Of a DNA stretch of 33,501 bases, positions 1-8,406 are shown piece by piece. Under the pieces are notes generated by a model. That model saw only the letters and a program-made list of their open reading frames with translations, searched no databases and was not told the DNA's origin. Position numbers and translations under genes: made by a program. The DNA comes from Chloroflexota bacterium. Its GTDB lineage: Bacteria; Chloroflexota; Limnocylindria; P2-11E. Positions within the stretch are counted from its first letter, which is position 1, and each line of letters begins with the position of its first letter. The stretch covers positions 1-33,501 of the forward strand of contig VBDV01000131.1 of the NCBI GenBank assembly GCA_005882765.1. Reading direction: 5' to 3'.

Positions 1-1073
1 TCGAACGGCGGGCTGACGATGACCGCCTGCGTCGCGATCGCCGTCTCACGGAGCGTGCTGGCAGGCCGTACCCAAGCGCGATCGAGCGACGGAGTGATCA
101 GAAGGCAGGACGCGCCCCGCCGTAGGCGCGGAAGAGTCTCGACGAGCGTCTCCTGGAGCGTCCGCGTGCCTCCGGCATGCACCTCTGCCAGGTACTGCAT
201 GAGCTTGCCGAATTGTTTCGAGCCCCGATCGGGGTGCAGCACCTCGGCGCGGTTGCCGTTCGTGACGAGACCGACGTTGCGGTGACCATCGAGCGCCTTG
301 CGCACCACCGAGGCGGCCACCGTGACGGCCCGCTCCTCGGTCGAGTCTTCGCCATCGCCGTGATGCCAGCGGCCATCGAGGTCGAGGTAGATCCAGAGGT
401 CGGCGGTGCGGTCGAGCTCGAACTCCTTGACGTGAAGGCGCCGGTGCCGCACCGACGTTGGCCAGTGGATCCGGTTCATGGCATCGCCTGGCCGGTACTC
501 GCGGATCCCCATGACCATCGAGGTGGACTGCAGCGAGCGCTGCCCCGTAAGGACGTTCCCTTCGAGCAAGGATCCCGGGAGAGTCCAGAACGGGAGCTGG
601 ACGACCCGCGGGTAGACGAGAAGGAGCGCCTCCGAGGGGATCCGCGCTTCGGTCGCGAAGAGCCCGAATGGGTCGCCACTCCGGAGCACGATCGGACCGA
701 GCCGGAAGCGGCCGCGCCGCTGGGCTTTCGCCAGCACCTTCCATTTGCGCGTCTTGCGCCCACCGATCGAAAGCACACGGCCGGGGAGAGGCTCAGGCCA
801 GTTCGACTTCTCGAAGACCTCGAGCCAGAGCTTCCCGAGGGAATGATCGTTCGTGAGCTCGTACGCGAGCTCGATGGTGTCGCCGAGGTGTGCATAGGAC
901 TGCCCGAGGGTTCGCTTCACCGAAAGCCCCTCGAGCGTGAGCCGCGAAAGGATCGACATCACGATGAACACGAACAGCACGAGATACGAGAGGTACGAGA
1001 GGAGCTCGACCCCCGTCGACACGGCGACGATGAAGAGAACGAGCCACAGGACCGCGAAACGCCAAGGCTTCAA
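1..1073 (-). CDS. DUF58 domain protein (3' end beyond window)
   Basis: The reading frame is open from a TTG start at 1073 down to base 1, so the C-terminus is missing. The N-terminus carries two closely spaced hydrophobic helices (about residues 5-40), followed by a soluble domain. Around residues 185-215 it contains the DUF58 hallmark: an REYRPGD-type segment, then NRIHWPTS and LHVKEFE. The DUF58 fold resembles a von Willebrand A domain, and family members are usually encoded next to MoxR ATPases, as here: the TTG lies 4 bases after the moxR stop codon. The pair is thought to act as a chaperone or metal-insertion-like module at the envelope, but the substrate is unknown. The start is inferred because TTG is the first initiator after the moxR stop. 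The family call is firm; the function is not. Confidence 0.85.
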   Translation of the reverse strand, partial: MKPWRFAVLWLVLFIVAVSTGVELLSYLSYLVLFVFIVMSILSRLTLEGLSVKRTLGQSYAHLGDTIELAYELTNDHSLGKLWLEVFEKSNWPEPLPGRVLSIGGRKTRKWKVLAKAQRRGRFRLGPIVLRSGDPFGLFATEARIPSEALLLVYPRVVQLPFWTLPGSLLEGNVLTGQRSLQSTSMVMGIREYRPGDAMNRIHWPTSVRHRRLHVKEFELDRTADLWIYLDLDGRWHHGDGEDSTEERAVTVAASVVRKALDGHRNVGLVTNGNRAEVLHPDRGSKQFGKLMQYLAEVHAGGTRTLQETLVETLPRLRRGASCLLITPSLDRAWVRPASTLRETAIATQAVIVSPPF

Positions 1074-1077
1074 GGCC

Positions 1078-2040
1078 CTACGCCCGCAGCGCTTGGCCGG
1101 AGGTCGACTCCACCGGGACCGAAGCCAGGATCTCGGCAATCACTGTGGTCGCGGCGAGGTCCTTGAGCCGCGCCTGGGGCTGAAGGATGAGCCGATGCGC
1201 GAGCGTCGCTGCCGCGAGCGCCTTCACATCGTCCGGCAGGACGTAGTCACGCCCGTTCATCGATGCGTATGCCTGGGCTGCCCGCGACAGCGCGAGCGAT
1301 CCACGAGGGGAAGCGCCGAGGTACACGTCGGGGTGCGATCTCGTCGCCGTGACCACGTCGACGACGTACTTCTTTACCGACTCGGCGAGGTGTATCTCGC
1401 GCGAGGCCGACTGGGCTCGCAGCAGCTCCTCTGATGAGAGCACCTGGTCGATCGTCTCGAGGGGGTGGATGATCCGCTGCGCGTCGAGAATGGCGATCTC
1501 CTCGCGGCTTGTCGGGTAGCCGAGCTGAATGCGCATGAAGAAACGGTCGAGCTGAGCCTCAGGGAGCGGGAAGGTCCCCTCGTACTCGATCGGGTTCTGG
1601 GTCGCCATGACGAGGAACGGCTCCGGCAGCTGGTACGTCGTTCCATCGACCGTCACCTGGTGCTCGTCCATCGATTCCAGGAGCGCCGACTGCGTCTTCG
1701 GGGTGGCCCGGTTGATCTCGTCGGCGAGGACCACCTGGCTCATGACGGGACCGGGCCGGAACTCGAACTTATTGGTCTGCTGGTTGAAGATCGAGACCCC
1801 GGTCACGTCGGATGGCAGGAGGTCCGGGGTGAACTGGATGCGGCGGAAGGAGCATCCGAGGGACCTGGCGAGAGCCTTGGCGAGGACGGTCTTCCCGGTC
1901 CCCGGGACGTCCTCGACGAGGATGTGGCCGCGGCAGAGGAGCGCCACGAGCGCGAGCTCGATCTCGTGGTGCTTGCCGAAAATGACCCGCTCGACGTTCT
2001 CGACCACGCCGTTGACCTTCGCCGCGAGAGCTTTCTCCAC
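1078..2040 (-). CDS. moxR: MoxR-family AAA+ ATPase
   Basis: This 320-residue AAA+ ATPase has Walker A GTGKT at residues 47-51, a Walker B-type [10 protein letters not shown] segment and the MoxR signatures [19 protein letters not shown] and LDRFF. The length is normal for the family. MoxR proteins are AAA+ chaperones that remodel or activate partner proteins, often together with a DUF58 and a VWA protein; the DUF58 gene follows 4 bp downstream and probably shares its transcript. The start is GTG with an AGGGG ribosome-binding sequence about 11 nt upstream. The 5' leader is the 296-bp gap that also holds a structured repeat. The physiological client is unknown. Confidence 0.93.
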   Translation of the reverse strand: MEKALAAKVNGVVENVERVIFGKHHEIELALVALLCRGHILVEDVPGTGKTVLAKALARSLGCSFRRIQFTPDLLPSDVTGVSIFNQQTNKFEFRPGPVMSQVVLADEINRATPKTQSALLESMDEHQVTVDGTTYQLPEPFLVMATQNPIEYEGTFPLPEAQLDRFFMRIQLGYPTSREEIAILDAQRIIHPLETIDQVLSSEELLRAQSASREIHLAESVKKYVVDVVTATRSHPDVYLGASPRGSLALSRAAQAYASMNGRDYVLPDDVKALAAATLAHRLILQPQARLKDLAATTVIAEILASVPVESTSGQALRA

Positions 2041-2202
2041 CGTGCTACTTACCCCTCTTCGTTGAGTTTCCGCGGCTGCTTACTCCTGAGTATCAGGGCT
2101 TCTCAGATAACAACGTAGGAAGACCCTAAGTTCATATACGGGCTAGCGACCTTGGCAGTTCCCTCATGGCCGGCCGCGGTGGGCAGGTCCGAGCCGGCAA
2201 GG

Positions 2203-2303
2203 GGCTGAGCAGCGCCGGGGTCTTCTTCGCTCGGCCCCGGTGGGACCGCGATACACCGCCGTGTAGGGGCCGCTCGCTCAGAAGACCCCGACGCTGCTCA
2301 GCC
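2203..2303. repeat. Structured palindromic repeat, copy A
   Basis: This interrupted palindrome has an 89-bp core (2209-2297) that recurs at 10749-10837 with 83 identical positions. The pairing model from outside inward is: a 12-bp stem (2203-2214 with 2292-2303), one C/A mismatch, an 11-bp stem CGGGGTCTTCT/AGAAGACCCCG, an asymmetric internal loop, a 7-bp stem CGGCCCC/GGGGCCG, and a terminal hairpin TACAC-CGCC-GTGTA. Relative to copy B, the terminal hairpin shows a C-G to G-C double change and an A-U to G-U change. The element begins 33 bp after the pbpA stop and lies upstream of moxR. There is no T-tract on either side, so a simple intrinsic terminator does not fit. It could be a REP-like or MITE-like repeat, or a structured RNA element. 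Confidence 0.85.
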
Positions 2304-2308
2304 AGACG

Positions 2309-2324
2309 GCGGGTGTCCACCCGC
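2309..2324. other. Short perfect hairpin after pbpA
   Basis: A 7-bp perfect inverted repeat (GCGGGTG, 2-nt spacer, CACCCGC) lies between the pbpA stop codon and the large palindrome. It could contribute to 3'-end formation or mRNA protection for the cell-wall operon, but no T-tract follows in either direction. The rest of the gap 2041-2336 holds the moxR leader; no further gene is visible there. Confidence 0.35.
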
Positions 2325-2336
2325 GCGCGCCATGTG

Positions 2337-3776
2337 CTATTTGCCTAGCGCGGCTCGCATGACCGCGGCTCCGAGTGGCGCTGCCGTTACTCCTCCGTCT
2401 GGCGTGTTCTCAACGATCACGGCAACTACCACAGCCGGATTTTCAGCCGGGGCGAAACCAACGAACCAACCGTGCGGAGCCTCGCCTGGGCGGTTTTCGG
2501 CGGTGCCGGTCTTTCCGGCAACGTTCACGCCGGGGATCTTTGCGCCAAAAGCGAAACCGCCCTGGCCTGAGACAGCCCCGACCAGCATCGTGGTCAACGT
2601 CTTCGCGGTTGCCGGCGAGATGACTTGGCCCTGGGGGCCGGGCGCGATCTGACGGACGACGTGGCCCTCGGCGTCGCGGACTTCGGTCGCGTAGTGCGCG
2701 GTCGGCATGACACCGCCGTTGGCGATCGTCGCGTAGATGAGGGCCATCTGGAGGGGCGAAACGAGGAGCTCGCCCTGCCCATAGGACGTATCGGCGAGAA
2801 GGGTCGGCCTGTCGATCGAACCAGAATCCGAAAGCTGACCCTTCGCGGCTGGCAGATCGAGGTTCGGTGTCGACCCGATCCCGAAGCGTTTCGCGTAGTC
2901 GGTGAGCTTCGCGCCTCCGATCTGCAGACCGACCTGCGCGAAGTAGATGTTCTCCGAGAGACGGAAGCCGTCGGACATGTCGAAGAGGCCATGCGCATGT
3001 GACGCCGAGCGCACGAAGTAGTCGCCCCACGACTTGTCGGCCTGGTAAGGGTCGTCCACACGCAGCTTCTTGGTCGGGTCCAACCCGTTCTCGAGAGCCG
3101 CCGCCCCGGTAACGACCTTGAAGATCGAGCCGGGTGGGTAGAGACCCTGCGCGGCGCGATTCAGGAGGGCGTGGTTGGGGTCGTGGCTCAACTGGTCGAA
3201 AGCGGCATCCTGCTTGGGCGGGTCGACGACTTGATTCGCGTCGTAGGCCGGGACGCTGACCGAGGCGAGTATCGCGCCGGTCCGCGGGTCGAGCGCAACG
3301 ATCGCGCCCTTGCGCCCGCCGAGCGCGTCGGCCGCGGCCTTCTGGATCTTGAGATCGATGCCCAGCACGACCTGTCCCGCGGGAGCGCGATCGCCGAGGT
3401 AGCGCGCTTTCCAGATCGAGACTGGGTCGGCCGGATCCTGGCCGATGAGCGAGTCGGCGTACGCGGCCTCTATGCCGGAGAGGCCGAATTTTGCTGACGC
3501 GTACCCGACCACCTGCGCGAGCGTCCGATCCTTGTAGGAGCGCGCGAAGCCGGAGTCGGTTTTCTCGCTCGTCGCGATTGGCGCGCCGTTCCGGTCGACG
3601 ATCGCTCCGCGAGGACGATCGTTCGTCGCCGCGATGAGACGCGGGTTGAAGGGATCGTTGGCGAGCTGGTCGGACGCGAGGACCGTCCAGTAAGCAGCGC
3701 CGATCGACGTCACGAGGAACGCGAGCGCGAGCGTGAGCGTGAGGGCCCGGATGTTCGCGCTGATCGGCGAGGTCAT
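2337..3776 (-). CDS. pbpA: Penicillin-binding transpeptidase (class B-like PBP)
   Basis: This 479-residue membrane-anchored D,D-transpeptidase cross-links peptidoglycan outside the membrane. One N-terminal helix (about residues 9-33) anchors it. The catalytic motifs are intact: SxxK at S217-K220 (SIFK), SxN at 274-276 (SEN) and KTG at 422-424. The short N-terminal non-catalytic region (roughly residues 40-150) matches actinobacterial PbpA rather than the long class B PBPs. The ATG start overlaps the stop codon of the upstream SEDS gene as ATGA, giving translational coupling, and a SEDS/class B PBP pair normally works as a polymerase–transpeptidase complex. The actinobacterial homologue sits in the fhaAB-rodA-pbpA-pkn cluster and serves growth or division. 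Subtype naming is by context; enzymatic class is certain. Confidence 0.95.
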   Translation of the reverse strand: MTSPISANIRALTLTLALAFLVTSIGAAYWTVLASDQLANDPFNPRLIAATNDRPRGAIVDRNGAPIATSEKTDSGFARSYKDRTLAQVVGYASAKFGLSGIEAAYADSLIGQDPADPVSIWKARYLGDRAPAGQVVLGIDLKIQKAAADALGGRKGAIVALDPRTGAILASVSVPAYDANQVVDPPKQDAAFDQLSHDPNHALLNRAAQGLYPPGSIFKVVTGAAALENGLDPTKKLRVDDPYQADKSWGDYFVRSASHAHGLFDMSDGFRLSENIYFAQVGLQIGGAKLTDYAKRFGIGSTPNLDLPAAKGQLSDSGSIDRPTLLADTSYGQGELLVSPLQMALIYATIANGGVMPTAHYATEVRDAEGHVVRQIAPGPQGQVISPATAKTLTTMLVGAVSGQGGFAFGAKIPGVNVAGKTGTAENRPGEAPHGWFVGFAPAENPAVVVAVIVENTPDGGVTAAPLGAAVMRAALGK

Positions 3777-5089
3777 GACGGTCCTCCACCCCGCATGCGG
3801 TCCGAGATCTGCGAGACCCGCATGAGGATCCCCACGAGCATCCAGTTCGTGACGAGCGACGACCCGCCGTACGCAACGAAGGGAAGGGTGATCCCGGTGA
3901 GTGGTATGAGCCGGAGATTTCCACCGACGATGACGAGCGTCTGCAACGCGACAATGAATGACAGGCCGGCCGCGAGGAGCTGCAGGAACATGGTCGGCGC
4001 GCGGAGCGCGATCAGCATTCCGCGATAGAGGAACACCAGATAGAGGGCGAGGAGGGCGATCGCCCCCGCGAGCCCGGCTTCTTCGGCGAACGCATCGAAG
4101 ACGAAGTCGCTCCAGACGATGGGGATGCGGTCGGGCATGCCGTTGCCAAGACCAACGCCGATCAGGCCGCCGTTGGCGAGCGCGTACAGGCCCTGAATCA
4201 GCTGGTATCCGGTCCCGAACCGCAGGTCTTCATCGAACGGCCGGAGCCACGTGTCGACGCGAGCCTGCACGTGGCCGAACAGCTGATAGGCCACGATGCC
4301 GCCGAGGACGAGGAGAACGAGCCCGATGATCGCGTAGAACGCCTCGCCGGTCGCGAGGAAGAGCATCGCGAGGAAGATCCCGAAGAAGAGCACGGTCGCG
4401 CCCATGTCCTTCTCGAAGACCATCACGAGCATCGCAATGACCCACATGGCCACGATCGGCACGAGGTACGGCACCGGCGGCACCGGGAACGGCCCGATGC
4501 GGCGCTGGGCGTGCGACAGCACTTCGCGGTACTCCTCGAGGTAGGCGGCGAAGAAGATCACAAGCAGGATCTTCACGGCTTCCCACGGCTCGATGCTCCC
4601 CGGCCCGACTTTTATCCAGATCCGCGCGCCGTTGATCTCTCGGCCGATGACCGGAAGGAGCGGCGCGATGAGCAGCAAGACGCCGAGCAGCGCCCACGTC
4701 CACTTGTATCGGGCGAGGGCGGTGAGGTCGCGCGGCACGACGATCGTGGCCGCGAAGGCTCCGGCCGCGATGATCGACCACGAGAGCTGCTGCAGGAGGA
4801 GGTCCGACGCGAGCCGCTGGACCAGCACGAGTCCGATCGCGGTGAGTCCGGCGGCGATCGGCAGAAGGATCTGGTCGCCGCGAAAGCGGATGCCGACGAG
4901 GAAGACGTGTAGGGAGAGCATCAGGGCGAGGAACACGAGGGGCACGACGACCGCCGTGGGTCTGAATGACGCCGTCTCCGTCGCGAGCACCGCGACAAAA
5001 CCGGTGATCGCGATCGTTGCGACCCAGATGAGCAGCGCAAGCTCGGTGAAGCGGCCGCGCCCGAGCGGGACGGCCGCCTGGGCGCGCAT
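3773..5089 (-). CDS. FtsW/RodA/SpoVE-family SEDS glycosyltransferase
   Basis: This 438-residue polytopic membrane protein has about ten helices. It belongs to the SEDS family, which polymerises lipid II into glycan strands. The catalytic-type Asp falls in the segment WSDFVFDAFAEEAG (D328), and the C-terminal SEDS signature PFVAYGGSSLVTN is present. The ATG start at 5089 overlaps the preceding fhaB stop as TGATG, and the gene ends overlapping pbpA. This coupling suggests stoichiometric synthesis with its cognate transpeptidase. Actinobacterial relatives in this position are called RodA, but sequence alone does not separate elongation from division function here. A longer upstream-extended frame exists, but it would run across fhaB and is rejected. 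Confidence 0.93.
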   Translation of the reverse strand: MRAQAAVPLGRGRFTELALLIWVATIAITGFVAVLATETASFRPTAVVVPLVFLALMLSLHVFLVGIRFRGDQILLPIAAGLTAIGLVLVQRLASDLLLQQLSWSIIAAGAFAATIVVPRDLTALARYKWTWALLGVLLLIAPLLPVIGREINGARIWIKVGPGSIEPWEAVKILLVIFFAAYLEEYREVLSHAQRRIGPFPVPPVPYLVPIVAMWVIAMLVMVFEKDMGATVLFFGIFLAMLFLATGEAFYAIIGLVLLVLGGIVAYQLFGHVQARVDTWLRPFDEDLRFGTGYQLIQGLYALANGGLIGVGLGNGMPDRIPIVWSDFVFDAFAEEAGLAGAIALLALYLVFLYRGMLIALRAPTMFLQLLAAGLSFIVALQTLVIVGGNLRLIPLTGITLPFVAYGGSSLVTNWMLVGILMRVSQISDRMRGGGPS

Positions 5090-5526
5090 CACTGCTCGAG
5101 CCTGAGAGCGACGCGGCCGATCGCGAGCTCGTCGCCGTACTGCAGGCGCTCGCGGGAGCGGACGACCTCGCCGTTCACGACGGTCCCGTTCGTGCTGCCG
5201 GCGTCTTCGACCCACCATTCTCCGTCGGCGAACTCGACGAGCGCGTGCCTCGCGGAGGCGGCCTCGTCGTTGATCACGATGTCGTTCCCGGCGTCGCGGC
5301 CAAGCCCGTTCACCGCGCGAAGCGGAAGCCGGTCGCCGACGCGGAACGCCCCGCGCACCGTGCGCTGGACGACTAGATGCGCGAGGCCAGTCGGGCGGGC
5401 CGCGATGGCGTTCTCGGTGGCGAGCGAGCGTTGCAGCGAGCTGAAGACGCGGATCAGGAAGAGATAGAGAAGGACGAGGAAGAGGATCCGGACGCCCCAC
5501 AGGAGGACCGCGAACGTGATCTCCAT
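5089..5526 (-). CDS. fhaB: FHA-domain membrane protein, FhaB-like
   Basis: This 145-residue protein has an N-terminal transmembrane helix (about residues 4-27) and a C-terminal forkhead-associated domain (about 60-145). Visible FHA residues include GRD, SARH and GSTNGTVVNG, the usual phosphothreonine-binding loops. FhaB-type proteins of Actinobacteria read Ser/Thr-kinase phosphorylation and link it to peptidoglycan synthesis. The ATG start overlaps the fhaA stop as TGATG, and the stop overlaps the SEDS start in the same way. The PknA/PknB kinases and PstP phosphatase that usually accompany this cluster are absent from the window; the gene downstream of pbpA is moxR instead. The kinase partner must therefore lie elsewhere if the pathway is conserved. 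Confidence 0.9.
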   Translation of the reverse strand: MEITFAVLLWGVRILFLVLLYLFLIRVFSSLQRSLATENAIAARPTGLAHLVVQRTVRGAFRVGDRLPLRAVNGLGRDAGNDIVINDEAASARHALVEFADGEWWVEDAGSTNGTVVNGEVVRSRERLQYGDELAIGRVALRLEQ

Positions 5527-6281
5527 CAGTCGGTCGCGCGGAACTGAAGCTCGACACCACCGATCGAGAGACGGTCTCCGTCGGCGAGCACGACCTCGGC
5601 GACGCGCCGGCCGTTCACGTAGGTGCCATTGGTGCTCTGGAGGTCGTAGAGCGTGTACCGCCCAAGGCGGAGCCGGATCTCGGCATGTTTCCGCGAGACC
5701 CTGCGGTCGTCGAGCGTGATGTCGTTCTGCGGGTCGCGTCCGATCGCAAGCGGTTCGGCCCCAAGGACGATGTCGCGGCGGTCGTCGCCTTCGCGCACGG
5801 TGATGGCGGCCTTCGGCGCACGCGGCTTCTCGCGGAGAAGCTTCTCGCGGTCGAGGACCATCGTGTGGCCCGACTCGACCGCACCGAGCGCCTTGGCGTC
5901 CGGTGAGACCTCGTCGCCGGACGCGTCGACGAGCGCGCACGAGACTCGCAAGTCCCCAGGGGGCAGGTCATCGTCGCGCTCGATCTCGACCGTCGGAAAC
6001 GCAAGGAGCGTGTAGTTGCGGTCGCGCGCCGCCCCCAGGACGGCCTCGGAGAGGTCCTGCTCGAGGCTCCGGCGGTATTGCTCGAACTGCGCGAAGTCCG
6101 AGGGCGAGAGCGACACGACATAGGAATTGGGCACGAAGGTTTTGCTGAGGGAGATGGTCTGGTGCGCTTCCATCGCGCGGATCACGCGTTTGGCGATCTG
6201 GACCGGCTGAAGCTTCGCGCCGAAAAGGCGGGCGCTCCAGCCCTCGATGAACCGACTCGCGAATGCCTCAAGCCGTTCCAC
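5526..6281 (-). CDS. fhaA: DUF3662 and FHA domain protein, FhaA-like
   Basis: This 251-residue cytosolic protein has an N-terminal DUF3662 domain (about residues 1-120) and a C-terminal FHA domain (about 160-250). The FHA domain carries GRDPQND, SRKHAEI and STNGTYVNG, the canonical phosphothreonine-binding elements. In mycobacteria, FhaA binds phosphorylated partners such as MviN and restrains late peptidoglycan synthesis. The start is GTG at 6281, giving the family-typical N-terminus with LEAF and the following GWSARLFG segment; this start overlaps the end of the upstream YihY-family gene by 14 bp. It is the first of four translationally coupled genes. The domain call is firm; the specific partners are inferred from relatives. 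Confidence 0.93.
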   Translation of the reverse strand: MERLEAFASRFIEGWSARLFGAKLQPVQIAKRVIRAMEAHQTISLSKTFVPNSYVVSLSPSDFAQFEQYRRSLEQDLSEAVLGAARDRNYTLLAFPTVEIERDDDLPPGDLRVSCALVDASGDEVSPDAKALGAVESGHTMVLDREKLLREKPRAPKAAITVREGDDRRDIVLGAEPLAIGRDPQNDITLDDRRVSRKHAEIRLRLGRYTLYDLQSTNGTYVNGRRVAEVVLADGDRLSIGGVELQFRATD

Positions 6282-7062
6282 GCGTCTTCATGACCTCCGC
6301 GCCGAACAAGATGATGACCGCTGTGACGTAGATCCAGGTAAGAAGCCCTGCCGCGAACGCGAGCGGCCCGTACGCCGCGAACAGGGCGAGCGCTCGCGTG
6401 AAGTAGCCAAACGCCAGCTTGGCGACCTCCCATAGCACGGCCGATACCAGTGCGCCCTGCGCCGCCGCTCGCCGTGAAGGCCGGTGGCGTGGGACGGCGC
6501 GGTACACGACGAAGAAAAAGACGAAGCCGGCGAGAAGGCCCGCGAGAGGCGAGAGGAGCCGCACGCCGACCCACACGAGGCCGCCGAAACCGGCGCCGAT
6601 GAGGACGTCGGAGACCGCGGCGGTGCCGAACGAGAGACCGAACGAGACGAGTGCGAGCACCGCGAGAGCGGCGACGAATCCCGCCGCCTCGAGGTGTCCA
6701 CGGACGAAGCTGCGCCGGCCCTCCCGGCCGAGAACCGCGGCGAGGGCGCGATCGAGCGAACCGTGGATCGCCATCGTCGAGAAAACGGTGCCGATCACGC
6801 CGATCGAGAGCGAGAGCGCGCGGCCCTGCACGAGCTCGCGCGCGATCCGCGTTTCTTGCGACGTCGCCGATGGATACACCTCGCGGAGAAGCTGAACGAG
6901 ATCGCGCTCGGCGCGATCCGGTCCGTACACGAACGCAAGGATGCCGACGAGGAGCGCGAGCAGCGGGATGAGCGCGAAGAAGATCTGGTACGCGACAGCG
7001 CCGGCGAGAAAAGGGCAATCGTCGGCGGCGAAGCTCACGATCACGGCCCGACCGCGTGCCAC
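6268..7062 (-). CDS. YihY/UPF0761 (BrkB-like) membrane protein
   Basis: This is an inner-membrane protein of the YihY/BrkB family, with about six helices over 264 residues. The family-typical opening is a cytosolic segment followed by AGAVAYQIFFALIPLLALL. Family members have no settled function despite the historical ribonuclease BN label. The frame extends upstream to 7305 but would overlap the fmdB-like gene and adds a charged, non-membrane stretch. The GTG at 7062, 8 nt after that gene's stop, fits both the family length and the operon spacing; GTGs a few codons later are possible. It precedes fhaA with a 14-bp overlap, which suggests cotranscription with the cell-wall genes. Confidence 0.85.
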   Translation of the reverse strand: MARGRAVIVSFAADDCPFLAGAVAYQIFFALIPLLALLVGILAFVYGPDRAERDLVQLLREVYPSATSQETRIARELVQGRALSLSIGVIGTVFSTMAIHGSLDRALAAVLGREGRRSFVRGHLEAAGFVAALAVLALVSFGLSFGTAAVSDVLIGAGFGGLVWVGVRLLSPLAGLLAGFVFFFVVYRAVPRHRPSRRAAAQGALVSAVLWEVAKLAFGYFTRALALFAAYGPLAFAAGLLTWIYVTAVIILFGAEVMKTRGTA

Positions 7063-7070
7063 CGCGCGGG

Positions 7071-7388
7071 CTAGGATGACCCCTCGCTCTTCGGAGAGCT
7101 CTGATCCTTTGGCTTCGCCTTGGCCCCGGACTTCGCGTCCGGCTTCGTTTCGGACTTGCTCTCGGACTTGGTCTCGGACTTCGTCTCGGATTTGCTCTCG
7201 CTCTTGTCCGCAGGGCGGCTGTCCGTCTTGTACCAGCCGGATCCCTTGAAGACGACCGCCGCCGGCGCGATCAATCGGCGCGGTTTCTTCCCGCAGTTCG
7301 GGCATTTCGCGACCGGCTCGTCGCTGTACGACTGCACCTGGGAGAAGGAATGGCCGCAGTGATCGCAGTGATAGTCGTAGATCGGCAT
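7071..7388 (-). CDS. FmdB-family zinc-ribbon protein with Lys/Ser/Glu tail
   Basis: This 105-residue protein begins MPIYDYHCDHCG, the FmdB/putative regulatory protein signature. Four cysteines (C8, C11, C29, C32) form a CxxC...CxxC zinc ribbon. After residue 60 the sequence is low complexity, built from repeated KSES/KSET units and ending in Pro/Lys/Ser. The corresponding DNA is a string of near-identical 12-nt units around 7140-7205. Zinc-ribbon FmdB proteins are small and ubiquitous, with uncertain roles. The ATG at 7388 is chosen over an upstream start because the family begins at this Met. It opens the operon leading to yihY and fhaA and is divergent from the sugar permease gene, only 22 bp away. 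Confidence 0.88.
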   Translation of the reverse strand: MPIYDYHCDHCGHSFSQVQSYSDEPVAKCPNCGKKPRRLIAPAAVVFKGSGWYKTDSRPADKSESKSETKSETKSESKSETKPDAKSGAKAKPKDQSSPKSEGSS

Positions 7389-7410
7389 CGCTCGCCTATC
7401 ATCGCAGCCG

Positions 7411-8406
7411 GTGGCGGCCGAGGTCATTCCCGCAAGGGTCCGCGCATCGCCCCGCCGTCGGCTTCCAGTCGAAACGATTCAGGCTTGGCTCTTCCTCCTG
7501 CCGGCCGTCGTCATCATCGGCGTCTTCAAAGTCATCCCTGCGATCGCGGCCTTCTACATGTCGCTCTTCAAGTGGGACGTCATCCAGGGCGCGTTCCGCG
7601 GTCTCGGGAACTACACCGACTGGCTCTACGACAGCGCGCTCCGGAGTCCAGATTTCTGGCGCGCCTTATCGACGACCTTCGCCTACGTGATCTTCACGGT
7701 GCCCCTGGAAATGGCCATCGCGCTCGTCCTCGCGTATCTCCTCTTCCAGAAGATGCGGGCCCGCGGCCTCTACCGGACCCTCTATTACCTGCCGTACGTG
7801 ACGTCGTTCGTCGCGGCGGCCGCCGTCTTCGTATGGGTCTTCAATCCGCAATACGGGCCGGCGAACGAGGTCCTCGGACTCTTCGGGATCGGAGCGCAGA
7901 AGTGGCTCGAGGAGCCGAGCGGGATTTTCGAGCTCGCCGCATCCGCGTTCGGGATCACCCTGCCGGCGTGGCTCGCCGGTCCCAGCCTCGCCCTCCTTGT
8001 GCTGTCGCTCGTCACGGTCTGGCACTACCTGGGCTATCAGATCGTCATCTTCCTCGCTGGACTGTCAAACATCTCGCAGGAGTTCTACGAGGCCGCGCGA
8101 CTCGATGGCGCGAGCGAACGCCAGATCTTCACCAAGATCACACTCCCGCTTCTCTCGCCGACCACGTTCTTCGTCTTCACTGTCGCGTCGATCGGTGTGT
8201 TGCGGTCGTTCGACTCGGTCTACGTCCTCACGAACGGCGGGCCGCTCGACACGACGCGCACGGTGACCCTCCTCGTGTTCCGAACGGCGTTCCAGCAAGC
8301 GCAGTTCGGGCTGGGCTCGGCGCTCGCGTTCATCCTCACGCTCGTCATCCTGCTGTTCACGCTCATCCAGTTCCGAGTCCTGGGAAGGCGCGTGCAATAT
8401 GGCTAG
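7411..8406 (+). CDS. ABC sugar transporter permease (UgpA/MalF type)
   Basis: This 331-residue permease belongs to the binding-protein-dependent carbohydrate family (CUT1). The first helix, at about residues 25-45, carries LFLLPAVVIIGVF, and five or so further helices follow. The cytoplasmic EAA loop reads YEAARLDGASERQIFTKITLPLL, the site that contacts the ATPase. A roughly 35-residue extracellular insert sits in the middle of the protein. The GTG start at 7411 is the only initiator close to the first helix, and no convincing ribosome-binding site precedes it. It overlaps the second permease by 8 bp. Together with the next two genes it makes an uptake system for a sugar or glycerol-phosphate-like substrate. 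Confidence 0.92.
   Translation: MAAEVIPARVRASPRRRLPVETIQAWLFLLPAVVIIGVFKVIPAIAAFYMSLFKWDVIQGAFRGLGNYTDWLYDSALRSPDFWRALSTTFAYVIFTVPLEMAIALVLAYLLFQKMRARGLYRTLYYLPYVTSFVAAAAVFVWVFNPQYGPANEVLGLFGIGAQKWLEEPSGIFELAASAFGITLPAWLAGPSLALLVLSLVTVWHYLGYQIVIFLAGLSNISQEFYEAARLDGASERQIFTKITLPLLSPTTFFVFTVASIGVLRSFDSVYVLTNGGPLDTTRTVTLLVFRTAFQQAQFGLGSALAFILTLVILLFTLIQFRVLGRRVQYG

Noticed and set aside
177-1166. Plus-strand 329-codon open frame
   Set aside because: It is the shadow of the minus-strand DUF58 gene, whose frame carries conserved motifs; the plus-strand product is compositionally odd and rich in Arg/Glu/Pro.
2203-2303. Structured repeat as a plain rho-independent terminator
   Set aside because: The stem is long and branched and has no T-tract in either direction; copy B also follows a separate good terminator.
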